Notes: generated by a model not told the origin, from the letters alone. A stretch of DNA of 64,000 bases from CAVSLM01 sp963728895 (GCA_963728895.1 CAVSLM010000009.1:1-64000), one strand, 5' to 3'. Numbered from the stretch's first letter, positions 49,172 through 57,999 are shown. Numbers and translations are program-made.

Positions 49172-50011
49172 TTGAGCGACCAAGCCAAATCCAGACATCC
49201 CGAAGTGCGCCTGCGGGGAACCCACTTCGCCGACCGCATCGCCACGCGCATCTGGTACGAACAACCGTTTCCGGCCAACCCCTACATCGCGGAGCGCTGC
49301 TTCTGCCACGGCTACGACCTGCTCGACCTGGTGCACGGATGCAGCTTCGCGCAGACGCTGTACCTGCTGGTGCGGGGCGAGTTGCCGAGTCCGGATGCGG
49401 CAAGGCTGATGGAAGCCACACTGGTCGCCCTGATGAATCCGGGGCCCCGGCATCCGGCCACGCGCGCGGCCATGTTGGCGGGTGTCGGCAAGACCAGCCC
49501 CGAGCACTTCCTGCCCATAGCCTTCATGGTCCTGGGAGGCGAGACCGGCGCGGTGGAGGTGGGTGCGGCGATGCGATTCATGCGGCGCCACGGCGGAGAG
49601 GCACCGGAGCAGATCGCTGACACACTGCTCGCCGCCAGCGAGCGGCCTGCCGCAGGGGACTGGCGCATCGCTCCGGGCTTCGGCAGCCGTTTCGGGAGCT
49701 CCGAGATCATTCCCCGCCGGATGGCCGAGGCGCTGATCGAGCTCCCGGCAAGTGGACAGGCACTGCGCTGGGCGCAGGGGTTTGCCGATCGCATAAGCTC
49801 CCGCGGGTTGGACTGGCTGATGACGGGGCTGGCCGCGGCGGCTTTCCTCGACCTCGGATTCCACCCCAGGGCCGGCCCCGGGCTCTACCAGCTCGCCAGC
49901 GCTCCGGGGTTGTTGGCACACGCCATGGAGCTCGCCAACAAGCCCGTCACGGCCATGCCATTCGTGGACCAGGAAAACTATGTCATCGATCCACCCACCC
50001 CAGGCGGCTGA
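49172..50011 (+). CDS. Citrate-synthase-family protein, first of a tandem pair
   Basis: 279 residues, shorter than full citrate synthase (about 430). It starts TTG 49172 with GGAAGGGAG upstream. Seen: CHGYDLLDLVHGCSFAQTLYLLVRGELP, NPGPRHPATRAAMLAG and GGETGAVEVGAAMRF, patterned as in the large helical domain of citrate synthase and citryl-CoA lyase. Key catalytic residues cannot be assigned with confidence. It overlaps the next gene by 32 bases. Possible roles: half of a heterodimer with its neighbour or a lyase on a side-chain substrate. Confidence 0.68.
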   Translation: MSDQAKSRHPEVRLRGTHFADRIATRIWYEQPFPANPYIAERCFCHGYDLLDLVHGCSFAQTLYLLVRGELPSPDAARLMEATLVALMNPGPRHPATRAAMLAGVGKTSPEHFLPIAFMVLGGETGAVEVGAAMRFMRRHGGEAPEQIADTLLAASERPAAGDWRIAPGFGSRFGSSEIIPRRMAEALIELPASGQALRWAQGFADRISSRGLDWLMTGLAAAAFLDLGFHPRAGPGLYQLASAPGLLAHAMELANKPVTAMPFVDQENYVIDPPTPGG

Positions 50012-50832
50012 CACGCGCTTCTGGGACGAGCGCCGCGGCACCATCCACTCGCGCACCGGCGGCGCCATCCTGGGCGAGGGCCGGGTGTTCACGCACGGCT
50101 ATTCCCTGCTGGAGGACTTGGCTGGGACGTTCTCCTTCTTCCAGGTGATGGCGCTGAACGTCACAGGCAGGGTGCCCGACCCGTCTCTCGCGCGCTGGAT
50201 GGAGGCCGCCTACATCTGCATGAGCTGGCCCGACCCCCGAATCTGGTGCAATCACATCGGGGCCCTTGGCAGGTACTACCGGAGCATCCGCCGTGGCGGC
50301 GACCGCTGCGGGCCTCCTCGCGGCAGATTCCACCATGTACGGAACGTTGCCGTTGCTGGAGGGCGTGCGCTTCATCACCACCGCCCTGGACATGAGGAAG
50401 AAAGGTGCCAGCGTCGAACAGATCATTCGCGAAGAATGTCACCGGCACGGAGGCAAACTGGCCATCGTTGGCTACGCGCGCCCGGTCGCGCGCGGCGACG
50501 AACGCGTCGCTGCACTGGAACGTATCACGGCCGACCTGGGATTCGGCATCGGGGAGCACCTGTCCCTTGCGTATGAGATAGAGAAAGTTCTCATGCGCGA
50601 TTTCGACGAAGGCATGAACATCAATGGATATACCTCAGCCTTTCTCTCGGACCAGGGCTACAGCGCAGAGGAGATCTACCGATTGTCGGCCATGTGCGTG
50701 TTCAGCGGCATCATGGCCTGTTTTGTGGAGGAGCGCGACAAGGCCACCGACTCGTTCCTGCCCTTGCGCTGCGAAGACATCGATTATCAGGGTAAAGCGC
50801 CGCGTCCGCTGCCCGATCTGCAGCCTCGCTGA
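49980..50832 (+). CDS. Citrate-synthase-family protein, second of a tandem pair (one frameshift)
   Basis: About 284 residues once an extra A near 50271 is removed. Seen: HSRTGGAILGEGRVFTHGYS, NVTGRVPDPSLARWMEAA, then NHIGALGGTTGASAVAATAAG and a C-terminal half with SAEEIYRLSAMCVFSGIMACFVEERDKA. The HGYSLLEDLAGTFSF stretch parallels HGYDLLDLVHGCSF of its neighbour, so the two are distant paralogues. The ATG lies inside the first gene. The pair and the receptor in front form a likely operon. Confidence 0.68.
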
Positions 50833-50963
50833 CGGACGCGTCGACGGGTCAAACCGGGTCACACGCCGCAGCAAGTGTCGACGTTCGAGTTGCGCACGAT
50901 CGACGTACGAGATCACGCGGGCGGAACTTGACACGAATAAACGAAAAGTCAAATGGAGGGGTG

Positions 50964-51410
50964 ATGAACAAGGTGGCCTTGATCACGGGCGGTAACTCAG
51001 GCATTGGACGGGCTACCGCCCAGCTCATGAGCGAGTCGGGATATGACGTTGTTATCTCAGGAAGAAACGAAGTCGGACTCCAACGGGTTGCGCAGGAGCT
51101 CGGTGTCAGTTGGACCTTGGCAGATATGGGGAAGATGGACGACATCAATGCGCTCGGTGCCCGCTTCCCGGACGGACTCGATGTGCTGGTCAATAACGCC
51201 GGAATCGGCAGTCTGATACCTTTCGGACTTTATCGTGAGGAAGATTTTCTGCTTCACTTCAACATCAACGTACAGGGCCCAATTTTCCTGATGCAGGTGC
51301 TGTTCACTGCGCGCGGCGCGCCGCGGAGGTGCGATGACCCTATCTTCACCCCACGAGGACCGCCTGTTACTCCGCAGCAAGACAGCCTGTTAGTGCTCCG
51401 GCGTGCGTAA
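50964..51410 (+). pseudogene. Short-chain dehydrogenase, truncated
   Basis: The N-terminal 115 residues are a good SDR: LITGGNSGIGRATAQLM (TGxxxGxG), LADMGKMDDINAL, VLVNNAGIGSL (NNAG). After LMQVLF near 51300 the sequence ceases to match and runs through an unrelated 35-residue tail to a stop. The active-site YxxxK that would lie about 40 residues further is lost, so it should be inactive. ATG 50964 has GGAGGGG upstream. The break is followed by two palindromes. Confidence 0.8.
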
Positions 51411-51447
51411 TGTGGACGCCGGAGACGGCGTAGCGAACTTAGTTCGC
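51396..51447. repeat. Two palindromes after the broken SDR
   Basis: CTCCGGCGT (51396-51404) pairs with ACGCCGGAG (51416-51424), and GCGAACT-T-AGTTCGC (51433-51447) is perfect. They may be remains of a mobile element that cut the SDR or a terminator; there is no T-run. Confidence 0.5.
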
Positions 51448-51540
51448 ACGCGGTCGCGCTCGATGTGCTCCGGCAGCGGCGCACGCGCGGAAAACGCCCG
51501 CTGATCGTCGAATCGTACGGTCAACAAGGCCGCACGAGTG

Positions 51541-51888
51541 CTACGATTCCATGCCCATCAACACAACGCCCGTGAAGGCCATGGCAATGCCGATGCCCTG
51601 CTCGATGCTCAGGGACTCCTCGAAGTACAGGAGACCGGCTCCGAGCACGATGAGCGCATACAATCCGGTCTGCATACTGCCGATCACGGTCAGTTGCCAC
51701 CCGGCCAGGAAGGCGTAGGTGAAGAACACGATCTGGTAGAGATACAGCCCCATGGCCGCCGCCATCCACGGGCTTGCCATCGCACGAGTGAAACCACCTG
51801 CCAGCGCCGCCTTCTTCAGGAACACGTCGGCAACCGCGACAGCGATCACCGCAAGTACCATCAGTGTGATCTGCACGAGTTTTATCAT
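51541..51888 (-). CDS. Small four-helix transporter of the EamA/SMR superfamily
   Basis: 115 residues, four hydrophobic helices. VADVFLKKAALAGG at the N-terminus and YFEESLSIEQGIGIAMAFTGVVLMG at the C-terminus resemble half an EamA protein. The helix-1 Glu of EmrE is missing (an Asp lies nearby), so it may move another substrate than the gene at 31808. Start ATG 51888. No partner half is adjacent. Confidence 0.72.
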   Translation of the reverse strand: MIKLVQITLMVLAVIAVAVADVFLKKAALAGGFTRAMASPWMAAAMGLYLYQIVFFTYAFLAGWQLTVIGSMQTGLYALIVLGAGLLYFEESLSIEQGIGIAMAFTGVVLMGMES

Positions 51889-52193
51889 GCCTGCCTGCCC
51901 GTTCTGGTTCGCGTCGCACGCGCCTTGTCGTTCGGGAGTCCCGGGACGATTCAGTCTGGCGGGATACTGGCAGATCCCATGCCAGATCGGGAGAGAAGGT
52001 CAGCTGCAGCGTAAGCGACGGATTCAGAAGAGGTGAGAGCCTGGAAGTTCGGGCACTCCGATTGCGTTTGAGCGGGATTTGTTCGTTCGCGGCAGACTCA
52101 AGGCAGGACATTCGTTGTCCGCGGGACAACAGGCGACCCGCAGCGCGCCGCCTGCATGCGCCGAAGTAGCCCGGCGCACGAATTCACAGTGGC
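51889..52193. other. Gene-free stretch before the alpha-E gene end
   Basis: About 305 bases; no supported gene and no recognised repeat. It may hold the promoter of the minus-strand transporter. Confidence 0.4.
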
Positions 52194-53177
52194 TCACGCG
52201 GTCGTCGCCTCCGTCCCCCGCTGTACCATCGGTGCGGACCCGCTTACCGGTGCCTCCGCCAGGAAATACGTCGACGTGATCTGCTCGTGCAGCCCGGCGA
52301 GGGCCAGCTCCAGGTCATCGATGAACGCATGCAGCTGCTGCTGTAACAGCGCCCCGACGTTCGCCTCCTGCACCAGGCGCTTGCTGCGGGCGACGATACG
52401 CAGCGGGCCCTCGTTGCGCGGCAGGTGCTGCAGGCACTCCTCGAGCACATTCATGCAGTGGTAGAACGCGCGGGGGAACTCGGCGTTCTGCAGCAGGAAC
52501 TTCAGCACGTCGGGACGGCGCACCCGCACCTGCATGTGGCGGCGGTACATCTGGTAGCCGGTCAGCGACTTCAAGACGCTCATCCACTGGATGTTCGCGA
52601 ATGGCGTCAGGGAGGAGCGCTCCGGCAACAGGCTGGCGGAGCGGACGTCGACGATGCGTATGGTCATGTCGGCGCGTTCGAGGTTGCGCCCGATGCGCAG
52701 GAAATCGTATCCGTGATCGTGGCTCATGGAGCCTGCCAGGAGTCCGGTGATCTGCTGGGTGCCGATGATGACGTGCTTGAGATATTCGTAGCGCCCGCGC
52801 TGGGAAAGCCCGCTTTGCAGGCTGCCCTTGGCGTAGAGGTACAGATCGTTCACCTGTTCCCAGGTTTCGCGCGGCACGATGTCGCGTACCGTGCGGGCGT
52901 TTTCGCGGGCGCGCGACAGCGAGGAGAGGATCGAGGCCGGGCTGTTCGCGTCGCCGATGAGAAACTTGAGCACACTGCGCTCGTCGGAATCCTTGTGGTT
53001 GGCGTCGAAGAGCGTATCGCTTCCGGTGATCATGATCAGCGGGCGCCAGCCGGGCGAGATGCCTTTCGGCGTGTCCAGCAGCAGGTGCGCGTTGACGTTG
53101 ATCAGGCGGGCGATGTCTTCGGCCCGCTCGACGTAGCGGGCCATCCAGTAGATGGATTCGGCGACGCGTGACAGCAT
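52194..53177 (-). CDS. Alpha-E domain protein (DUF403, COG2307)
   Basis: 327 residues of an all-helical domain: MLSRVAESIYWMARYVERAEDIARLI at the start, VNDLYLYAKGSLQ and SHDHGYDFLRIGRNLERADMTIRI later. It is the same domain as the C-terminal half of the fused gene at 40602 but as a separate protein. It is 3 bases downstream of the ATP-grasp gene and thus co-transcribed. The published proposal is that it acts with the ligase and Anbu. No catalytic residue is evident. Confidence 0.92.
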   Translation of the reverse strand: MLSRVAESIYWMARYVERAEDIARLINVNAHLLLDTPKGISPGWRPLIMITGSDTLFDANHKDSDERSVLKFLIGDANSPASILSSLSRARENARTVRDIVPRETWEQVNDLYLYAKGSLQSGLSQRGRYEYLKHVIIGTQQITGLLAGSMSHDHGYDFLRIGRNLERADMTIRIVDVRSASLLPERSSLTPFANIQWMSVLKSLTGYQMYRRHMQVRVRRPDVLKFLLQNAEFPRAFYHCMNVLEECLQHLPRNEGPLRIVARSKRLVQEANVGALLQQQLHAFIDDLELALAGLHEQITSTYFLAEAPVSGSAPMVQRGTEATTA

Positions 53178-53180
53178 GTT

Positions 53181-54635
53181 TCAGCTTTCTCCCGTGTCCA
53201 CGATCCAGGTGTCCTTGCTGCCTCCGCCCTGGGAGGAGTTCACCACCAGCGAGCCCTTGCGCAGCGCGACTCGCGTGAGCCCCCCGGTGGTGGTGTAGGT
53301 CTGGGTGCCCGACAGGATGAACGGGCGCAAGTCGACATGGCGCGGCTCGACGTCGTTGTCCACCAGCGTGGGAACGGTCGAGAGCGTGAGCGCCGGCTGG
53401 GCGATGTAGTTGCGCGGCTCCTTGCGCACCAGCTGCGCGAACTTTTCGCGCTCCGCACGCGAGGCGTGCGGCCCGACCAGCATGCCGTAGCCGCCCGATT
53501 CGTTGGCCGGCTTCACCACCATGTTCTCCAGGTTGGCGAGCACATGCTCGAGCTGCTGCGGGTCCATGCACAGGAAGGTCGGCACGTTGGGCACGATGGC
53601 ATCCTGGTCCAGGTAGTAGCGGACCATTTGCGGCACGAAATAGTAGACCACCTTGTCGTCGGCCACGCCAGCGCCGGGCGCGTTGGCCAGCGCCACGTTG
53701 CCCTTCTGCCAGGCGCGCATCAGACCGGCCACGCCCAGGGTGGATTCCGGCAGGAACGCCTGCGGGTCCAGAAAGAGGTCGTCGACGCGACGATAGATCA
53801 CATCCACCCGGGACAGGCCCTCGACGTTGCGCATGTAGACGCAGTCGTCCTCGCCGACCAGCAGGTCGCGGCCTTCCACCAACTCGGCGCCCATCTGCTG
53901 CGCCAGATAGGCGTGCTCGAAATAGGCGGAGTTGTAAATACCGGGAGTCAGCACGGCGACTTCCGGGCGTTCCGCCGGACGCGGCGAAATCGAGGCGAGA
54001 GTGTCGAACAGCTGCGAGGGGTAATCGTCCACCGGCTGGATGTTGCAGTCCTCGAACAGCTCCGGGAACACGCGTTTCATCACCAGCCGGTTTTCGAGCA
54101 TGTAGGAAACGCCGGAGGGCACGCGCAGGTTGTCCTCCAGAACATACACGGTCCCGTCCTTGTCGCGCACCAGATCCGAGCCGCAGATGTGCGCCCATAT
54201 GCCGAGCGCGGGACTGACGCCCATGCACTGTTCGCGGAAATTGCGTGAGCTGGCGAACACCTCGTGAGGGAATACGCCGTCGCGGACGATGCGCTGCTCG
54301 TGGTAGATGTCGTCGATGAAGAGATTCAACGCCGCGACGCGCTGCCGGAGCCCCGCTTCGATACGATCCCACTCGCGCTTGGCGATGACCCGCGGGATGA
54401 TGTCGAAGGGCCAGGCACGGTCGATGGAGCCGCCTTCCTCGCTGTACACGGTGAAGGTGATGCCCATCACGTGGATGGCGAGCTCGGCGGCGGACTTGCG
54501 CTCCTGGAGCTCTTCGTCCTTGAGCGAGGCGAGGTAGCGGGCGAGGGTGCGCGCCGCATCCCGCGGCCGGCCTCCCGCGCGCATCAGCTCATCGTAGAAC
54601 CCGGCGACTTTGTATTCTTTCCAGTGAACGGGCAT
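53181..54635 (-). CDS. Circularly permuted ATP-grasp protein (COG2308)
   Basis: 484 residues. Features: GITFTVYSEEGGSIDRAWPFDIIPR, VYVLEDNLRVPSGVSYMLENR (with the EDN metal/ATP residues kept), TPGIYNSAYFEHAYLAQQMG, VVKPANESGGYGMLVG (P-loop-like lysine loop) and SSQGGGSKDTW. Start ATG 54635. It diverges from the Anbu gene across 176 bases, so both may share a regulator. It is the better preserved of the two copies in the window and the likely active peptide ligase. Confidence 0.93.
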   Translation of the reverse strand: MPVHWKEYKVAGFYDELMRAGGRPRDAARTLARYLASLKDEELQERKSAAELAIHVMGITFTVYSEEGGSIDRAWPFDIIPRVIAKREWDRIEAGLRQRVAALNLFIDDIYHEQRIVRDGVFPHEVFASSRNFREQCMGVSPALGIWAHICGSDLVRDKDGTVYVLEDNLRVPSGVSYMLENRLVMKRVFPELFEDCNIQPVDDYPSQLFDTLASISPRPAERPEVAVLTPGIYNSAYFEHAYLAQQMGAELVEGRDLLVGEDDCVYMRNVEGLSRVDVIYRRVDDLFLDPQAFLPESTLGVAGLMRAWQKGNVALANAPGAGVADDKVVYYFVPQMVRYYLDQDAIVPNVPTFLCMDPQQLEHVLANLENMVVKPANESGGYGMLVGPHASRAEREKFAQLVRKEPRNYIAQPALTLSTVPTLVDNDVEPRHVDLRPFILSGTQTYTTTGGLTRVALRKGSLVVNSSQGGGSKDTWIVDTGES

Positions 54636-54811
54636 CGCGGTTGGTCTGGAGTGCGAGACACCCGCGCGTGCGAGTCTGGCAACCGGGCGACGCGCGCTTC
54701 GTATCGGCGCACTGCGATTCGAGGCGCATGTTATGATGGCAGCAACGTGCGCAAAGATAAAGGGCCGTCGGCCGATCAGAAAACCATGCGGCGTATCATC
54801 CGGAATTCCCC

Positions 54812-55555
54812 ATGACCTATTGCCTCGCCATCACCCTCAACGCCGGTATCGTCTTCGCGTCGGATTCACGCACCAACGCAGGCGTGGATTACGTGACCAC
54901 CTTCAGCAAGATGCACATCTTCCAGCCTACGCGCGACCGGGTGTTCGTGCTGCTGACGGCGGGCAACCTCGCCACCAGCCAGGAAGTGTTGAACCGTATC
55001 CAGGTCGATCTGGACGACCCCGAGATTCCCACCAGCCTGCGCACGGTGAAGTATCTGTTCGATGCCGCGAACTACGTGGGCGAACTCAGCCACAAGGTGC
55101 AGAGGGAGCACGCCGACGCCCTGCAAGAGAGCGGTTTCAAGGCCGAGGCGACCTTCATCGTTGGTGGGCAGATCCGCGATCAGAGCCACGGCATCTATCT
55201 GGTCTACCCGCAGGGCAACTACATTTCGGCCTCACCGGCCACGCCCTACCACCAGATCGGCGAGACCAAGTACGGCAAGCCGATTCTCGACCGGGTGATC
55301 GCCGGCGCGATGCCGCTGGAGGATGCCGCGCGCTGCGCGCTGGTGTCGATCGATTCGACCATGCGCAGCAACATGACCGTCGGTCCGCCCATCGAGGTTG
55401 CGATCTACCACAAGGACAGTTTCCAGTTCGCCCACCACCTGAGCCTGAAGTCGGGCGACGCCTATTTCAGCCTTCTGCAACGGCGCTGGGGCCAGGGCCT
55501 GAAAAAGGCCTTCAAGAGCCTGCCGCGCTTCGATTGGGAGCAGGGCACGGGTTAG
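54812..55555 (+). CDS. Anbu, bacterial proteasome-like protease
   Basis: 247 residues. Anbu is the ancestral bacterial proteasome-related protein (COG3484). After removal of Met the N-terminal Thr (TYCLAITLNAG) is the nucleophile, with Asp 17 (FASDSRTNAG) and Lys 32 (TTFSKMHIF) in the usual places. YYPQGNYISASPATPYHQIGETKYGKPI-like and LVSIDSTMRSNMTVGPP match family members. It has been seen as an open-ring assembly in others. Its partners here are ATP-grasp and alpha-E. Start ATG 54812 is fixed by the need for the Thr. It is complete. Confidence 0.95.
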   Translation: MTYCLAITLNAGIVFASDSRTNAGVDYVTTFSKMHIFQPTRDRVFVLLTAGNLATSQEVLNRIQVDLDDPEIPTSLRTVKYLFDAANYVGELSHKVQREHADALQESGFKAEATFIVGGQIRDQSHGIYLVYPQGNYISASPATPYHQIGETKYGKPILDRVIAGAMPLEDAARCALVSIDSTMRSNMTVGPPIEVAIYHKDSFQFAHHLSLKSGDAYFSLLQRRWGQGLKKAFKSLPRFDWEQGTG

Positions 55556-55686
55556 CCCGCTAGCTCATCGCTTGCCCCGCATGGGGGGGTGCACCCGACT
55601 TTGGGCCCACCGGAGGGCTTGCGGTATGCACGCCGGCAATGCAGTACGGCGTCCCGTCCCGGGCGGCACGGATTGCGAGTACCCAG

Positions 55687-56781
55687 TCACTTGGGCAGCG
55701 CCGCCTCGGCAATCACCCGGTGCACGAAGTGCAGCTTGTCGATGGCCGGGGCGCTGAGCACGAAGGGATAGGCGTCGGTGACGCCCATGCTGCGATTGAT
55801 GGAATTGATCGCGACGGTGAGCCGCACCCAGTCGTGCAGCAGGCGTTCGAAATCGCGCTTGGCTTGCGCCGGCGAGGATTCCTCCTGGCTGGGAGGCGGG
55901 GCAACGGTGCGACCCTGCAGGGCAAAGCCGAAGGCACTGGCGGTTTCCAGGGTATCGACCAGGTGCAGATAGTGGGCCCAGGTCTCGGCCCAGTCTTCCC
56001 AGGGGTGTGCCGAGGCGTAGGCGCTGATGAAGCGCTGGTTCCAATCCCCGGGGGCGCCGGCGTCGTGATAGGACTTCAGCGCGATCGCATAGTCGAGCCG
56101 CTCGTCGCCGAAGAGCTTCCTGAACGATGCCAGTCGCTCACTGCCACAGATCAGCTGCTGCCAATAGTAGTGCCCAACCTCGTGGCGAAAATGTCCCAGC
56201 AGCGTGCGGTAGCGCTCTCCCATGCGCTCGCGTTCGCGCACGCGGGCGAGCGTATCGGCTTCGGCAAGATTGATGGTGATTACGCCTTCGGCATGTCCGG
56301 TATATACGGGCGGCTGACCGGGCAGCGGTTCATCGAAATCAGAGTCGGCGGCGGCATCCGCCAGGAAGCGGAAAGCCAGCCCCTGCTTGTCAGCGGAGCG
56401 CGCGACCACCGGCAGCCGCAAGCGGTCCAGTGTATACAGGAGGCGTCGTTTGGCGGTTTCCATACGCGCCCAGAGCAGCTGGTGGGATGGCTGGCTCAGG
56501 TCCGGGATGACGTCGTTCAACGCGCAGGAGCGGCAATAGCGCTCCGACACGCCCGAGGCCAGCATCCAGTTGCAGACGTTCGCTTCGCTGTAGTTGGCGC
56601 ACATGCGGTAGCGCTCGCCGACGGCCCCTTCGGCGAGCGCGCGCCAGGTATCGTCGGCGGCGGGCTCGATCGCGCTCAGCACCCGAAGGTCGGGCAGATA
56701 GCCCAGCGTGCGCCCGCAGGCGTTGCAGCGGGTGTTTTCGAAGAACAGCTGGTTGCCGCAGGTGCAGGTGAAAGTTTTCAT
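55687..56781 (-). CDS. Putative zinc-binding metallopeptidase (DUF2248/Peptidase_Mx)
   Basis: 364 residues. An N-terminal zinc ribbon (FTCTCGNQLFFENTRCNACG), a second Cys cluster (CANYSEANVCNW, YCRSCALNDVIPD), and the metallopeptidase motif HEVGH at residues 200-204 (RHEVGHYYWQQL) with a downstream EDWAETWAHYLH that may provide a third ligand. It is 131 bases beyond Anbu on the opposite strand, so the two converge. A second protease next to an Anbu set is a co-occurrence I recall from other genomes. Confidence 0.9.
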   Translation of the reverse strand: MKTFTCTCGNQLFFENTRCNACGRTLGYLPDLRVLSAIEPAADDTWRALAEGAVGERYRMCANYSEANVCNWMLASGVSERYCRSCALNDVIPDLSQPSHQLLWARMETAKRRLLYTLDRLRLPVVARSADKQGLAFRFLADAAADSDFDEPLPGQPPVYTGHAEGVITINLAEADTLARVRERERMGERYRTLLGHFRHEVGHYYWQQLICGSERLASFRKLFGDERLDYAIALKSYHDAGAPGDWNQRFISAYASAHPWEDWAETWAHYLHLVDTLETASAFGFALQGRTVAPPPSQEESSPAQAKRDFERLLHDWVRLTVAINSINRSMGVTDAYPFVLSAPAIDKLHFVHRVIAEAALPK

Positions 56782-56855
56782 CCGTGCCTACAGGTGACTG
56801 AGGGAAGCATAGCAGCGCTCGAAGCTTACTGGTCGGGCGGGAAATTCACCAAATC

Positions 56856-56885
56856 GAGCGGCCGGGAGCGGCGCTCCCGCAGGTG
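56856..56885. repeat. REP-like element A variant
   Basis: GGGAGCGGCGCTCCC (core 56864-56878) with flanking ATCGAGCGGCC. It differs at one base in the core from the other copies. Confidence 0.65.
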
Positions 56886-56992
56886 CTGGACGACGCGCAA
56901 GGGCGCGCATCATCGCGCGCTGCAACCGGCACTGGCGTGCGCGCGGCAGGGCCACTAGCATAGTCCACTTCCGTGGCCAGGAAGGAGGAGCG

Positions 56993-57646
56993 ATGATGGG
57001 CGCCGAAACCGCCGTACGTTGCCTGCACGATCTGCTGCCCCTCGGCGAGCGCCAGCAGGCGCTCGATCCGGCACTGCGGCAGGTGCATCGCGCCATCCTT
57101 CACTCCCTTGCCGAACGCGGTGCGCCCTTGCGGCGCGCAGAGATTGCCGTCCTGCTCCCGGATCGCGACATCGCCGACGCCCTGAAGCATCTGGCGGCGG
57201 ACGACCTGGTCGTGCTCGACAGGACCGGCGGCGAAATTCTCGGCGCCTATCCCATGACGATGGCGCAGACACCGCACCGGCTGCGCGTCAACGGCCATGC
57301 CATCCACGCCATGGGTGCGTTGGATGCGCTGTCGGTCGCCCCCATGTTCGACACCTGCGTCGATATCGATTCGCGCTGTGAAGTGACCGGTGTGCCCATC
57401 GCGATCTGCCAGCGCGGACGCGAGATTCTCCAGGCGAGCCCTTCGCGCGAGGTGCGCGTGGGTATACGTTGGCGCAACCCGGGTACCTGCGCGGCGAACA
57501 GCCTGTGTACGGAAATGGTGTTCTTGTGCGACCCGGCGGTGGCGGCGCGATGGCAGCGCGCTGCCCCTTCGGTGATCGATGTGTTCGAGCTGGATCAGAC
57601 GGTGGCGATCGGCGCGGCCTTCTTCGCTCCGCTGGTGGCGGGTTGA
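56993..57646 (+). CDS. Alkylmercury lyase (MerB)-like protein
   Basis: 217 residues. MerB cuts the carbon-mercury bond. A winged-helix-like N-terminus is followed by GALDALSVAPMFDTCVDIDSRC (Cys 129) and EVTGVPI, then ANSLCTEMVFL (Cys 172); the two Cys lie where the MerB active-site pair does. The third catalytic acid is not clear. GGAGGAG precedes the ATG. No other mer gene (merR, merT, merA) is in the window, so it may detoxify another organometal or do something else. Its 3' end overlaps yhbY by 52 bases tail to tail. Confidence 0.78.
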   Translation: MMGAETAVRCLHDLLPLGERQQALDPALRQVHRAILHSLAERGAPLRRAEIAVLLPDRDIADALKHLAADDLVVLDRTGGEILGAYPMTMAQTPHRLRVNGHAIHAMGALDALSVAPMFDTCVDIDSRCEVTGVPIAICQRGREILQASPSREVRVGIRWRNPGTCAANSLCTEMVFLCDPAVAARWQRAAPSVIDVFELDQTVAIGAAFFAPLVAG

Positions 57647-57999
57647 TCGGCGGCGGGTGAGGTGGTGTTTCCTGCTCCGCCAGTGGCGGGCTGCGCAGCT
57701 TCGACGTGGGATCGCCGGGGAACGTACACCGGACTTGCGGAATTCGATCGATACAGCACCGCGACGTGACCGATGCTCTGGACGAGCGTGGCGCCGGAGC
57801 GGGCCAGAACCTCGTTCACCAGCGCGCGCCGGGTCTCGTGATCGGGACCGTTGACGCGGACCTTCACCAGCTCGTGGTAATCGAGCGCGTCGCCGATTTC
57901 CTTGCATATGGACTCGGTGACGCCGGAGCTGCCGATCATGACGATGGGCTTGATTCGTGCTGCCTTTGCCCGCAAATGACGTATCTGGGATCTCTTCAT
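57595..57999 (-). CDS. yhbY: YhbY family RNA-binding (CRM domain) protein
   Basis: 134 residues. YhbY binds pre-50S ribosomes. The CRM domain is intact: MKRSQIRHLRAKAARIKPIVMIGSSGVTESICKEI, HELVKVRVNG and GATLVQSIGHVAVLYR. The C-terminal 40 residues are Ala/Pro-rich and extra to the family. It is divergent from rlmE, the standard pair. In relatives greA is usually next door; here it is 29 kb away. Confidence 0.94.
   Translation of the reverse strand: MKRSQIRHLRAKAARIKPIVMIGSSGVTESICKEIGDALDYHELVKVRVNGPDHETRRALVNEVLARSGATLVQSIGHVAVLYRSNSASPVYVPRRSHVEAAQPATGGAGNTTSPAADQPATSGAKKAAPIATV

Noticed and set aside
51396..51447. Integron attC site
   Set aside because: The palindromes lack the GTTRRRY/RYYYAAC ends in the right places and no integron integrase is present.
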